From positions 44,826-108,825 of the forward strand of contig CAVZHO010000016.1 of the NCBI GenBank assembly GCA_963775085.1: a DNA stretch of 64,000 nt. The letters are read 5' to 3'. Origin of the DNA: JAAFIP01 sp963775085. GTDB lineage: Bacteria > Pseudomonadota > Gammaproteobacteria > Burkholderiales > Burkholderiaceae_C. Below are positions 1 to 8,256 of this stretch, piece after piece. The notes under the pieces were generated by a model. The model did no database searches and was not told the DNA's origin. It worked only from the letters and a program-made list of their open reading frames with translations. Position 1 is the stretch's first letter, and each line of letters starts with the position of its first letter. Both the position numbers and the translations under genes were made by a program.

Positions 1-236
1 GCGATCAGACCGCAGCGCTGGGCGGCTGATGCGCCGGGGTTGGTGGCCTCTACAGACTGCGCCGTATCTGCTGCGCTAGCGACTTTGGTTTTCTTGAAAA
101 AATCGTCGATGGCTGAGGTATCTGCCACCACAACAGCCTTGGGGGTTGCAATCTTTTTCGCGGCTGAAGCCTTCTTGGGTACGGGCACTGCTTTGGTATC
201 AGTCACCAAGGTTTTCGGTTTGCTTGTGGAGGCCAT
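1..236 (-). CDS. era: GTPase Era, N-terminal part (cut by window edge)
   Basis: Only the first 78 codons are inside the window; the gene runs off the left edge. The ATG lies at 236-234. The visible end, AAQRCGLIA, matches the segment just before the G1 (Walker A) loop of Era, the GTPase that binds 16S rRNA and helps mature the 30S subunit. The G motifs themselves lie outside the window. The roughly 70 residues before this point form a low-complexity, Lys/Ala/Thr-rich tail that E. coli Era lacks. The gene follows rnc on the same strand with a 136-bp gap; rnc-era is a common bacterial order and supports the call. The identification rests on the short motif plus context. Confidence 0.82.
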   Translation of the reverse strand, partial: MASTSKPKTLVTDTKAVPVPKKASAAKKIATPKAVVVADTSAIDDFFKKTKVASAADTAQSVEATNPGASAAQRCGLI

Positions 237-372
237 GGCGTGGAGAGTAGTGGGTAAACAGGTAAAAGATAAGACTAACTCGGGTACAGGACACGTTTGC
301 TAGGCCATGCTTGGCCAAGGTCTGCAGCGCGCCAACCAGCCGAGTTAAAGGGGCCGCCTACATTAAGCGGCA

Positions 373-1086
373 TTACGCCGATTTACGCAAACTCAGCAGC
401 AGCGCCGTAGCCGCCGCCTGCTCTGCCGCGCGGCGCGAATTGCCCAGGCCGCGCTCAGTGCGGCCCAGCTCGGTGATCACGCATTCGACTTCAAAGGTTT
501 GTTTATGCGCTGCGCCAGTAGTGCCCACGACGGTGTAGGCGGGTAGGTTCATTTTGCGGCCTTGCAGCCATTCTTGCAGCTCGGTTTTAGGGTCTTTGGC
601 GGCGGCCTGCATTTGCGGATTGATCTGCACTTTTTCGTACAGGCGGCGCACCAGGGCGGCGGCGGGCTCAAAGCCTGCGTCGATATACACGGCCCCAATC
701 AAGGCCTCCAGGGCATCGGCCAAAATGGAGGGGCGCTTCATGCCGCCTGAGCGCAACTCGCCTTCGCCCAGTCGGATCAAGCCCGGCAAACCCAACTCTA
801 ACGCCAGTTGGTGCAAGGTATCTTGCTTGACCAGGTTAGCACGTACCCGCGACAGCTCGCCCTCGGGGAGCGACTCCAGTGCTTGGTAGAGCAGACCAGA
901 GACCGCCAGGTTGAGCACCGAATCGCCCAAAAACTCCAGCCGTTCGTTATGGTCAGCGCTGAAACTGCGGTGCGTAAGTGCCTGCGCCAACAGCTTGGGG
1001 TTGCTGAAGGGGTGCTGAATGCGCTGCTGTAGCGCTGCGTGGGGGCTGTCCAAGCGAATATTTATGGTTGAGGTGGCAATAGACAA
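373..1086 (-). CDS. rnc: Ribonuclease III
   Basis: Double-strand-specific endoribonuclease that processes the rRNA precursor and structured mRNAs. The 237-residue protein has the usual length. The signature NERLEFLGDS begins at residue 47, with acidic residues E48, E51 and D55; the second metal-site pair D124/E127 is in ILADALEALIG. A double-stranded-RNA-binding domain fills about residues 165-234, from DPKTELQEWLQG to the Ala-rich final helix. The gene lies 9 bp downstream of the DUF4845 gene and belongs to the lepA-lepB-DUF4845-rnc-era series, so it is probably cotranscribed. The start ATG at 1086 leaves about 20 residues before the RNase III domain, which is normal. Confidence 0.97.
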   Translation of the reverse strand: MSIATSTINIRLDSPHAALQQRIQHPFSNPKLLAQALTHRSFSADHNERLEFLGDSVLNLAVSGLLYQALESLPEGELSRVRANLVKQDTLHQLALELGLPGLIRLGEGELRSGGMKRPSILADALEALIGAVYIDAGFEPAAALVRRLYEKVQINPQMQAAAKDPKTELQEWLQGRKMNLPAYTVVGTTGAAHKQTFEVECVITELGRTERGLGNSRRAAEQAAATALLLSLRKSA

Positions 1087-1095
1087 TGCTGCACT

Positions 1096-1458
1096 TTATT
1101 TGGCAGTTGTGGCCGCATACTTGAGTAACAAATAGGCCGGCCCCCCGATATGAATTTCTTTGTTGTAGGCGAAATTGACCACTACCTTGTCGCCTTGCTT
1201 GGTCACGTCCAGGTCCTTGCCAGCAATGGACTTGAAGTCATCGATCGCTTGGGATTTATCAAAGATACGCCGCACATCCGCAGGTGTAGCCCCTTCATTC
1301 GCCGCTTTATTCGCTGCTCTTTTAATCGCCTGAAACTCGATCACGGTGGGCACCGCCTGCGCACCAATGACGCCCGCAAAGGCCAGCACAGCAGCAATGA
1401 TAAGCAGTCCAAAAAATGAGATGCCGCGTTGCTTTGATTTCAGAGTTTTAAATTTCAT
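1096..1458 (-). CDS. DUF4845 single-pass membrane protein
   Basis: A small protein of 120 residues with a basic N-terminus (MKFKTLKSKQRG) followed by one hydrophobic segment at about residues 13-33, which reads like a signal anchor or pilin-type leader. The rest would be periplasmic. Proteins of this kind (DUF4845) sit between lepB and rnc in many beta- and gamma-proteobacteria; their function is unknown. I chose the ATG at 1458 instead of an upstream in-frame start at 1509, because the upstream one would overlap the end of lepB and put 17 odd residues in front of the membrane segment. It lies 16 bp after the lepB stop. A helper role in secretion or cell envelope maintenance would be guesswork. 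Confidence 0.85.
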   Translation of the reverse strand: MKFKTLKSKQRGISFFGLLIIAAVLAFAGVIGAQAVPTVIEFQAIKRAANKAANEGATPADVRRIFDKSQAIDDFKSIAGKDLDVTKQGDKVVVNFAYNKEIHIGGPAYLLLKYAATTAK

Positions 1459-1474
1459 ATGATGTCTACCTTGA

Positions 1475-2476
1475 CTATTGAAATGCGCCAATACGCTTGA
1501 GATTACCAAAATTCATCCAGACAAAAAAGGCCTTGCCGACGATATTTTGCTCTGGCACAAAACCCCAATAGCGCGAATCCAGCGAATTATCGCGGTTATC
1601 GCCCATCATAAAGTAGTGGCCTTCTGGCACTTTGCACACTACGCCTTCGGCACTGTAGCGGCAATTTTCCTTGAAGGCAAAAGAATCCGTGCCAGGCACA
1701 AAGGCGGGACGATCATCGTCATTGAGCAGGCGGTGCTTGACTTCACCCTTGTCGTTGCCCACGATCTCTTCAAACTGTTTGCTGTAACGCAAACTGTCTT
1801 CGTCAAAAAAATCAACCAATGCGTCTTTAGTCAAGGGCTTGCCGTTGACAGTAAGCTTTTTATTTAAATAGCTCACCTCATCGCCCGGTACGCCTATCAC
1901 CCGCTTGATGTAGTCAAAACTGGGCTTGGGCGGGTAACGAAACACCATGACGTCGCCACGCTGGGGGTTGTTGATTTCGATGATTTTTTTATTGATGACA
2001 GGCAGACGTACGCCATAGGTGAATTTGTTGACCAAGATCAAGTCACCTACCCACAGGGTAGGGATCATCGAACCTGAGGGGATTTTGAAGGGCTCAAACA
2101 AAAATGAGCGCAACAAAAACACGATGATGATTACTGGGAACAGCCCGGCGGTCCAATCCAGCCACCAGGGCTGGTTCAGCAGCTTACCCTGCGCCTCGTG
2201 CATTTCCTTGACATGAATGTCGGTTTTGGCAATCCCCATCTTGGCCAGCTCGGCCTCTCGCGCCGTAGCTTGTTCGGCCAGCAGGGTTGCGGCTTTTTCA
2301 CGCTGGGGCAGAAAGTAAAAGGTCTCGGCCAACCAATACAGGCCTGTCACGACGGTCGCAAAAAACAGCAGCAAGGCAAAATTGCCCTCCACATGACCAA
2401 AATACCACGCACCAGCGTAGCCTACAAACAGTGCCAATACCGCGCTGGTGAGCGCGGGCATAAAGTTCAACATCAA
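1475..2476 (-). CDS. lepB: Signal peptidase I
   Basis: Inner-membrane serine protease that removes signal peptides from Sec- and Tat-exported proteins. Two N-terminal hydrophobic segments (about 7-25 and 32-50) and a further one (about 111-124) precede the catalytic domain. The catalytic serine is S136 in PSGSMIPT, and the general-base lysine is K191 in DYIKRVIGVPGD. The conserved box GDNRDNSLDSRYWG is present near the C-terminus. At 333 residues it has the length usual for beta-proteobacteria, longer than Gram-positive enzymes because of the periplasmic insert. Two ATG codons in tandem (2476 and 2473) are both possible starts. It begins 10 bp after the lepA stop, the classic lepA-lepB operon. 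Confidence 0.97.
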   Translation of the reverse strand: MMLNFMPALTSAVLALFVGYAGAWYFGHVEGNFALLLFFATVVTGLYWLAETFYFLPQREKAATLLAEQATAREAELAKMGIAKTDIHVKEMHEAQGKLLNQPWWLDWTAGLFPVIIIVFLLRSFLFEPFKIPSGSMIPTLWVGDLILVNKFTYGVRLPVINKKIIEINNPQRGDVMVFRYPPKPSFDYIKRVIGVPGDEVSYLNKKLTVNGKPLTKDALVDFFDEDSLRYSKQFEEIVGNDKGEVKHRLLNDDDRPAFVPGTDSFAFKENCRYSAEGVVCKVPEGHYFMMGDNRDNSLDSRYWGFVPEQNIVGKAFFVWMNFGNLKRIGAFQ

Positions 2477-2485
2477 TCTTCCACC

Positions 2486-4303
2486 TTAATCTTCAACCTG
2501 GAGGATGGCCAAAAACGCTTCCTGAGGCACCTCGACTGAGCCGATCTGTTTCATGCGTTTTTTGCCTGCTTTTTGTTTTTCCAAGAGTTTTTTCTTGCGC
2601 GTAATATCGCCGCCGTAGCATTTGGCCAGCACGTTTTTGCGCAAAGCTTTGATTGTCTCACGCGCGATGATGTTCGCGCCAATGGCCGCCTGAATGGCTA
2701 CGTCATACATCTGGCGACTGATAATCTCGCGCATTTTGGCCACGACCGCGCGGCCCCGGTAGATCGACTGGCTGCGGTGCACGATGATGGACAGGGCATC
2801 CACTTTCTCGCCGTTGAGCAAGATATCGACCTTGACTACATCCGAGGCGCGGTATTCCTTGAACTCGTAGTCCATGCTGGCGTAACCGCGCGAGACTGAT
2901 TTGAGCTTGTCAAAAAAGTCCAGCACGATCTCGCCCAGCGGCATCTCGTACGTGAGCACCACCTGGCGGCCCTTGTAGGCCATGTTCATCTGCACGCCGC
3001 GCTTTTGGTTGGCCAGAGTCATCACTGCGCCCACATATTCCTGCGGCATATACAAGTGCACGGTCACGATGGGTTCGCGGATCTCGGCAATCTGGCTGAC
3101 CTCGGGCATCTTGGACGGGTTTTCTACCCGCAACAGCGTGGGCTCCTTGCCGCCCGTCAGCACCTCATACACCACGCTGGGGGCGGTGGTGATCAAGTCC
3201 TGGTCAAACTCGCGCTCTAGCCGCTCTTGCACAATTTCCATGTGCAGCAGGCCCAAAAAGCCGCAGCGAAAGCCAAAACCCAGCGCCTGGCTCACCTCGG
3301 GCTCAAAGCGCAGCGAGCTGTCGTTGAGTTGTAGTTTGGTCAGCGAGTCGCGTAGCGCGTCGTATTGGTTGGCCTCAGTCGGGTACAGGCCTGCAAACAC
3401 CTGGGGCTGGATTTCTTTAAAGCCGGGCAGCGGCTCGGTGGCTGTAGCGGCCGCGCCGCCGGTGCCCAGCACCACACGCGTGACGGTATCGCCCACCTTG
3501 GCGGCGTTGAGTTCTTTGATGCCACCAATGATGTAGCCCACCTCGCCCGCCTCCAGCGACTGGCGCGGCTGGTTGGCCGGGGTAAACACGCCCACGCTGT
3601 CGGCGTTGTACTGTAGGCCATTGGCCATCAGCTTGATGCGGTCACCCTTGGCAAGGCGGCCGTCCACCACGCGCACCAGCATCACTACGCCCACATAGGT
3701 GTCAAACCAGCTGTCGACAATCATGGCGCGCAACGGGCCATTGGGGTTACCCCGGGGCGCAGGAAATTTGGCGACAATGGTTTCCAAAATGTCTTCGACG
3801 CCCATGCCGGTTTTGGCCGAGCAGGGAATGGCATCGGACGCGTCGATGCCAATTACGTCTTCAATTTCTTGCTTCGCAGCTTCGGGGTCGGCGCTGGCTA
3901 AATCCATTTTGTTCAGCACCGCCGTCACCTCGACACCCAAGTCCAGCGCGGTATAGCAGTTGGCCACGGTTTGCGCTTCTACACCCTGCGATGCATCAAC
4001 GACGAGCAATGCGCCTTCGCAAGCCGACAGGCTGCGCGAGACTTCATAGCTGAAGTCCACATGACCCGGTGTGTCGATCAAATTGAGGTTGTAAATCTGG
4101 CCATTGCGCGCTTTGTATTGCAGCGCAGCGGTCTGCGCCTTGATAGTTATCCCACGCTCCTTCTCGATGTCCATCGAGTCGAGTACCTGCGCACTCATGT
4201 CGCGGTCTTCCAGGCCACCGCAGCGGGAAATGATGCGGTCAGCCAGCGTGGATTTGCCGTGGTCGATGTGCGCAATGATCGAAAAATTTCGGATGTGGTT
4301 CAT
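2486..4303 (-). CDS. lepA: Elongation factor 4 (LepA)
   Basis: Ribosome-associated translational GTPase, implicated in translation quality control and 30S subunit biogenesis. All GTPase motifs are visible: AHIDHGKST (G1), DTPGHVD (G3), NKMD (G4) and SAKTG (G5). The C-terminal half has the LepA-specific domain with GGDITRKKKLLEKQKAGKKR near the end. The protein is 605 residues from the ATG at 4303; two in-frame TTG codons just upstream are possible but less likely. It heads the lepA-lepB-DUF4845-rnc-era group. The upstream region carries a rho-independent terminator in the same direction (4384-4412) and DnaA-box-like sites, so its promoter should lie either between 4304 and 4383 or further upstream with read-through. 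Confidence 0.98.
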   Translation of the reverse strand: MNHIRNFSIIAHIDHGKSTLADRIISRCGGLEDRDMSAQVLDSMDIEKERGITIKAQTAALQYKARNGQIYNLNLIDTPGHVDFSYEVSRSLSACEGALLVVDASQGVEAQTVANCYTALDLGVEVTAVLNKMDLASADPEAAKQEIEDVIGIDASDAIPCSAKTGMGVEDILETIVAKFPAPRGNPNGPLRAMIVDSWFDTYVGVVMLVRVVDGRLAKGDRIKLMANGLQYNADSVGVFTPANQPRQSLEAGEVGYIIGGIKELNAAKVGDTVTRVVLGTGGAAATATEPLPGFKEIQPQVFAGLYPTEANQYDALRDSLTKLQLNDSSLRFEPEVSQALGFGFRCGFLGLLHMEIVQERLEREFDQDLITTAPSVVYEVLTGGKEPTLLRVENPSKMPEVSQIAEIREPIVTVHLYMPQEYVGAVMTLANQKRGVQMNMAYKGRQVVLTYEMPLGEIVLDFFDKLKSVSRGYASMDYEFKEYRASDVVKVDILLNGEKVDALSIIVHRSQSIYRGRAVVAKMREIISRQMYDVAIQAAIGANIIARETIKALRKNVLAKCYGGDITRKKKLLEKQKAGKKRMKQIGSVEVPQEAFLAILQVED

Positions 4304-4383
4304 CAACAAAGTTCTTAAACAAGTTCAATAAGTGCTTGATCTACAAGGGCTTGCAAGGCCATGATCCACTCGCACAAGAAAAA

Positions 4384-4412
4384 GGGGCGCGTCCTGAAAA
4401 GCGACGCGCCCC
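4384..4412 (-). terminator. Rho-independent terminator, minus strand, upstream of lepA
   Basis: A perfect 10-bp stem (GGGGCGCGTC / GACGCGCCCC) with a 9-nt loop. On the minus strand it is followed by TTTTTCTT, the arrangement of an intrinsic terminator. It would stop leftward transcription about 80 bp before the lepA start. No minus-strand protein gene lies upstream to need it, so it either ends a small RNA or works as a leader attenuator for lepA. Confidence 0.7.
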
Positions 4413-4527
4413 GAAACCAACAATCTTTGGCAACTGCGATAGTTGGACTTTCATTGTAGGCAAAAAGCGCGTCATACACACGATAAAAAATATCAAAATT
4501 TAGAAGTTGCCACTTAACAACAGGATT

Positions 4528-4595
4528 TTATGCACAGCTTATTCACAATTTTTGTTAGCAAACTAGGCCAAATCTTGTGGGCGAGCTGTGGATCA
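4528..4595. promoter_or_regulatory. Cluster of DnaA-box-like sites
   Basis: Two exact matches to the DnaA box TTATNCACA lie in the same orientation at 4528-4536 (TTATGCACA) and 4539-4547 (TTATTCACA), 11 bp apart, which is one helical turn. A third site at 4587-4595 (TGTGGATCA) matches the reverse-strand box at 8 of 9 positions. The sequence around the first two is AT-rich. What the sites do here is unknown: DnaA-controlled transcription or DnaA titration are possibilities. Confidence 0.45.
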
Positions 4596-4964
4596 ACGGT
4601 GGACAGTATGTGCATGTCTCATATCGTGGATTTTAAGGCCTCCTATATGTACGAAATCTTCTGTGCCGGGGGTCTAATTCTACCAAATCTAGATACCCAT
4701 CCATTAATAGTGTGTGCACACTAACATTTTTAAACCGTTTCCGAAGCCAAGAAAATACAAAGTAAGCAGTTGTATTTTAGGTAATGCCCTTATGCCAGAT
4801 ACGAGATTTAAGGACAAGAAGCAGGCCAATGCATGTGGGCGGGCTTTGGCACCCCATCAAAGGCCAGCACTGTGCGGAGACTCATTACCTGACGCGCCAT
4901 GGAACATGTACTTGCGGCAGCGCGAAAATAAGCGCAGCATGTAGCCATGCCAAGGAGTATGACC

Positions 4965-6032
4965 ATGCACACCTTACTACGCCATGTGATGTCCTCCCTG
5001 ATGGGTCTGCAGGTTTGGACTGCGATCCTTCTCGTGGGAGCAAGCCAATTGACACACGCGCAAACGGTCAGCACGCAGGAAACCATTGACGCGCTGGCAC
5101 GCGCCAATCAGGCTGTACTAGGAGTCAATGTAGTTGCTGCAGCCGATGCCCGCTCCGCCCAAACCCTGGGTCGTCAACGCATAGGCTCGGGCGTGGTCAT
5201 CGGTGCAGACGGCTTGGTGCTCACCATTGGCTACTTGATGCTGGAGGCCGACACCATTGAACTCATTACCCAAGACAAAAAATCTATTCCTGCGCGCGCG
5301 GTGGCTTATGATTTGGCTACGGGTTTTGGCTTGATCCGCCCTTTGGTGCCGCTGCCAGGTATCCAGCCCGTGGTATTGGGCAGTGCACTGCAAAGCAAAA
5401 CCGGAGACGCATTGATGGTGGCCATGGGTGCCCAGCGCATCACGGACACCGATGCCGACGTGAGCATGACGCAGTTGATGAGCAAACGCCCCTTTACCGG
5501 TTATTGGGAGTATCACATTGACACCGCCCTGTTTACCAGCCCACCCATGCCCAACCACTCGGGTGCACCCCTGTTCAACCAGCGCGGTGAGCTGCTGGGC
5601 ATCGGCAGCTTGTTTGTAGCCGATGTGATGGGTGTACGCCAGGCGCTGAGCACACGCCGAGCGGGCAATATGTTTGTACCCATTGATTTGCTCAAGCCCA
5701 TCATGACGGAGCTGATGCAAACGGGCAGCAGCAAAACCTCCAGGCGCCCCTGGATAGGCCTGACCTGCAGCGACCAGGATGGGCGAATACAAGTGGTGCG
5801 CGCTGCCGACGAAGGCCCGGCACAGGCGGCTGGCCTCAAGCCTGGCGATATCGTGCTGGCGATCGATGATGCCAAGGTGTCCACGCTGGAGGTTTTTTAC
5901 AAAAAACTGTGGGATCGCGCGCAACCAGAGTCCGAAGTCAAACTCACCGTGCTGCAGGGTGCGGATCAAAAAACCATGGTGCTCAAACCAGTGGATCGGA
6001 TGAGCACCTTGCGCAGACCAGCGGGAATTTGA
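4965..6032 (+). CDS. Trypsin-like (DegP/S1C-type) PDZ protein, catalytic His missing
   Basis: A secreted protein of 355 residues: signal peptide ending near AHAQ (residue 33), a trypsin-fold domain of the HtrA family, and one PDZ domain at about residues 255-345 (AAGLKPGDIVLAIDD). The start at 4965 is preceded by AAGGAG with a 7-nt spacer, better than the ATG codons at 4947 and 4959. In active HtrA proteases the histidine lies in a TNAHV-like motif; here that position reads LTIGYLM, with Tyr90 in its place. The aspartate is kept (D116, AYDLATGFG), and the serine loop reads PNHSGAPLF (S199) in place of GNSGGPL. The protein is therefore probably not a normal protease and may act as a substrate-binding or chaperone-like periplasmic factor. 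It stands alone, divergent from lepA. Confidence 0.82.
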   Translation: MHTLLRHVMSSLMGLQVWTAILLVGASQLTHAQTVSTQETIDALARANQAVLGVNVVAAADARSAQTLGRQRIGSGVVIGADGLVLTIGYLMLEADTIELITQDKKSIPARAVAYDLATGFGLIRPLVPLPGIQPVVLGSALQSKTGDALMVAMGAQRITDTDADVSMTQLMSKRPFTGYWEYHIDTALFTSPPMPNHSGAPLFNQRGELLGIGSLFVADVMGVRQALSTRRAGNMFVPIDLLKPIMTELMQTGSSKTSRRPWIGLTCSDQDGRIQVVRAADEGPAQAAGLKPGDIVLAIDDAKVSTLEVFYKKLWDRAQPESEVKLTVLQGADQKTMVLKPVDRMSTLRRPAGI

Positions 6033-6334
6033 TGGTTCGCGTTGATTTCGAGTAGGCGCGCCAGCACCCTCTACCTCAACACTCCAAGACGGAATAACTG
6101 TAAATTCAATAGCGTCCACGGTATGTGCGACAATATGGCTGTTGACTACACCAGACTAGCCCAACACCAGCAACTTCGCTGGGGCCCATTGCACAAGCTG
6201 CCCCGCCTCCTACGGCTAGAGCAGATTTGACCAGCGACAGGCCATTTGTGAACCAGACCGTTTTTAACTGGCTTGCTTAAGATCCCACATCTTTGCAAGT
6301 GATACGGTCACCATGCGCTAACTAGCGCTTACCC
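6033..6334. other. Gene-free gap before rhlE
   Basis: About 300 bp without a credible gene. It ends in a small palindrome, GCGCTA-AC-TAGCGC at 6315-6328, only 6 bp before the rhlE start codon, where the ribosome-binding site should be. No purine-rich Shine-Dalgarno sequence is visible there. Nothing else stands out. Confidence 0.6.
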
Positions 6335-8209
6335 ATGAACTTTGACGAACTTGGCCTCGCACCGGCCCTATTTAAAGCAGTGCAAGAAAAAGGCTACCTC
6401 ACGCCTACACCGATCCAGCAGCAGGCCATTCCGGCCGTGCTGGCCGGGTCTGACCTCCTGGCCGGTGCCCAAACCGGCACCGGCAAAACCGCCGCCTTTG
6501 TGCTGCCTATCCTGCACAAGCTGGCCATGAGCCGCAGTGCCACCAACAAGTTTGGCGGCATTGGCATCCGCGCGCTGGTGCTCACCCCCACGCGCGAGCT
6601 GGCAGCGCAGGTGGAAGAATCCGTGCGCGACTACGGCAAACATTTGCAACTCAGCTCCACCGTCGTCTTTGGCGGTGTGGGCATTAACCCGCAGATCAAC
6701 AAGCTCAAGCGCGGTGTCGACATCTTGGTGGCCACCCCGGGCCGCCTGCTCGACCTGGCTGGCCAAGGCATGTTGGATTTGTCGCACGTACAAATCTTTG
6801 TGCTGGACGAAGCCGACCGTATGCTGGACATGGGCTTTATCCATGACATCCGCAAAGTGCTGCAAATGGTGCCTGCGCAAAAGCAGTCCCTGCTGTTCTC
6901 GGCTACGTTCAGCGACGAGATTCGCCAGTTGGCCCAAGGCTTGCTCAACAATCCCAAGTCGATCCAGGTCACCCCCAGCAACACCACGGTGCAGCGCATC
7001 AGCCAGAGCTGGCATTTGGTGGGCCGCGCTAAAAAGAAGGCGCTGCTGGCACACATCATCCAGGAACACAACTGGAGCCAGGTGCTGGTGTTTACGCGCA
7101 CGAAGTTTGGTGCCAACCATGTGGCCGAGTTTCTGGAAAAGAACGGCATCAGCGCCATGGCGCTGCACGGCAACAAGAGCCAAGGTGCCCGCACGCAAGC
7201 GCTGGCTGGCTTCAAAAGCGGCGACATCCGTGCCCTGGTAGCTACTGATATTGCAGCACGTGGGATTGACATCGAAGACCTGCCGCATGTGGTGAACTAC
7301 GAAATCCCTAACGTCAGCGAAGACTATGTGCACCGCATCGGCCGCACCGGCCGCGCGGGCAAAGAAGGCCAGGCCGTGAACCTGGTGAGCCTGGACGAAG
7401 AGGGCTTCCTGGCGGCGATCGAGGCGTTTACCCGCCAGGATATTCCGCGCAAAGACTATGCCGACTTTCTGCCTGATGCCGACGAGCGCGCCGAGCCGAT
7501 TGCCATGGGCCGCCAAACCCTGTGGGGCGGCGCAGGCAAGCCGCCGAGCCGCGATGTGATGGCGCAAGCCGCCAAGAACGCGCGCCGCGAGATGACCGAC
7601 CGCGTGCGCGAGAAGCGCAGCAGCGATGGTGGTGGCGGCAATGGCAGAGGCCCCGCTGGCGGTGGTCGTGGCCCGGCCGGTGGTGGTCGCGGTCGCAATG
7701 TGGGCGGACCAGGCCAAGGCAATGGCGGCGTGGAGCGCAACCACAACGGTGGCGGCAACTTCAACGGGCAGGGCCCACGCGGCCCATCACACGCGCCCCG
7801 TGGCCCACGCGCAACCTACCCGCAACAAAATGGATTCAACCAGGGCGCTGCGCAGGAGCGTTATGCCCAAGCTGTGCCCCAGGGCGGCGGCGAGGAAGGC
7901 GACTTTGCCGACCCACGCGAGCGCCAACACCTGCAACGTGATGGCCTGCACCTACAGTCCCGCGCCCTGAGTGAAGGCCGCCGTAATGGTGGCGGCAACC
8001 GCAGCCAAGGCGCTGGCATGGGCGCTGGTGCACAGCCCGACCCGCTGCGCACCAGCATCGACGTGATGGGCAACCGTGGTCGCAGTGGCGGCGGCGGTGC
8101 ACGTTCTGGTGGCGGTGGTTATGGTGGCGGTAATGGCGGTGGTCGAGGACGCACAAGTGGCGGTGGAGGCGGTCAACGCTCCGGCGGTGGCAATCGGGGT
8201 GGCTACTAA
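6335..8209 (+). CDS. rhlE: DEAD-box RNA helicase, RhlE type
   Basis: ATP-dependent RNA helicase acting on ribosomal precursors and other structured RNAs in the cytoplasm. Motifs appear in order: Q motif (GYLTPTPIQQQAIP), I (AQTGTGKT), Ia (PTRELAAQ), II (VLDEADRMLD), III (SAT), and VI (HRIGRTGRAG). The helicase core ends near residue 380. The remaining 240 residues are a low-complexity tail rich in Gly, Arg, Asn and Gln, with RGG-like repeats, ending in GGGNRGGY. Such tails bind RNA without sequence preference and favour phase separation in other DEAD-box proteins. At 624 residues it is longer than E. coli RhlE (about 450), and the extra length is all tail. Single gene; a hairpin lies just upstream of the start codon. 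Confidence 0.95.
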   Translation: MNFDELGLAPALFKAVQEKGYLTPTPIQQQAIPAVLAGSDLLAGAQTGTGKTAAFVLPILHKLAMSRSATNKFGGIGIRALVLTPTRELAAQVEESVRDYGKHLQLSSTVVFGGVGINPQINKLKRGVDILVATPGRLLDLAGQGMLDLSHVQIFVLDEADRMLDMGFIHDIRKVLQMVPAQKQSLLFSATFSDEIRQLAQGLLNNPKSIQVTPSNTTVQRISQSWHLVGRAKKKALLAHIIQEHNWSQVLVFTRTKFGANHVAEFLEKNGISAMALHGNKSQGARTQALAGFKSGDIRALVATDIAARGIDIEDLPHVVNYEIPNVSEDYVHRIGRTGRAGKEGQAVNLVSLDEEGFLAAIEAFTRQDIPRKDYADFLPDADERAEPIAMGRQTLWGGAGKPPSRDVMAQAAKNARREMTDRVREKRSSDGGGGNGRGPAGGGRGPAGGGRGRNVGGPGQGNGGVERNHNGGGNFNGQGPRGPSHAPRGPRATYPQQNGFNQGAAQERYAQAVPQGGGEEGDFADPRERQHLQRDGLHLQSRALSEGRRNGGGNRSQGAGMGAGAQPDPLRTSIDVMGNRGRSGGGGARSGGGGYGGGNGGGRGRTSGGGGGQRSGGGNRGGY

Positions 8210-8256
8210 GCCCTGACAGCGCGGCGTAGGCTACCATAGCGGCAAAGGAAGCCGCT

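Larger units (their letters stand above)
4304..4964. other. Gene-free stretch upstream of lepA
   Basis: About 660 bp with no convincing gene on either strand: the short reading frames here have no recognisable motif and no ribosome-binding site. It holds a strong stem-loop (4384-4412), clustered DnaA-box-like sites (4528-4595) and an AT-rich part (about 4440-4760). In many relatives lepA follows rpoE-rse-mucD; here a divergent DegP-like gene stands in that position, so the neighbourhood may have been rearranged. Confidence 0.7.

Noticed and set aside
5118..6119. Long open frame on the minus strand opposite the DegP-like gene
   Set aside because: It mirrors the codon pattern of the plus-strand gene, has no recognisable domain and no start signals.
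6368..7744. 458-codon open frame antisense to rhlE
   Set aside because: Low-complexity His/Ala-rich translation typical of the opposite strand of a GC-rich gene.
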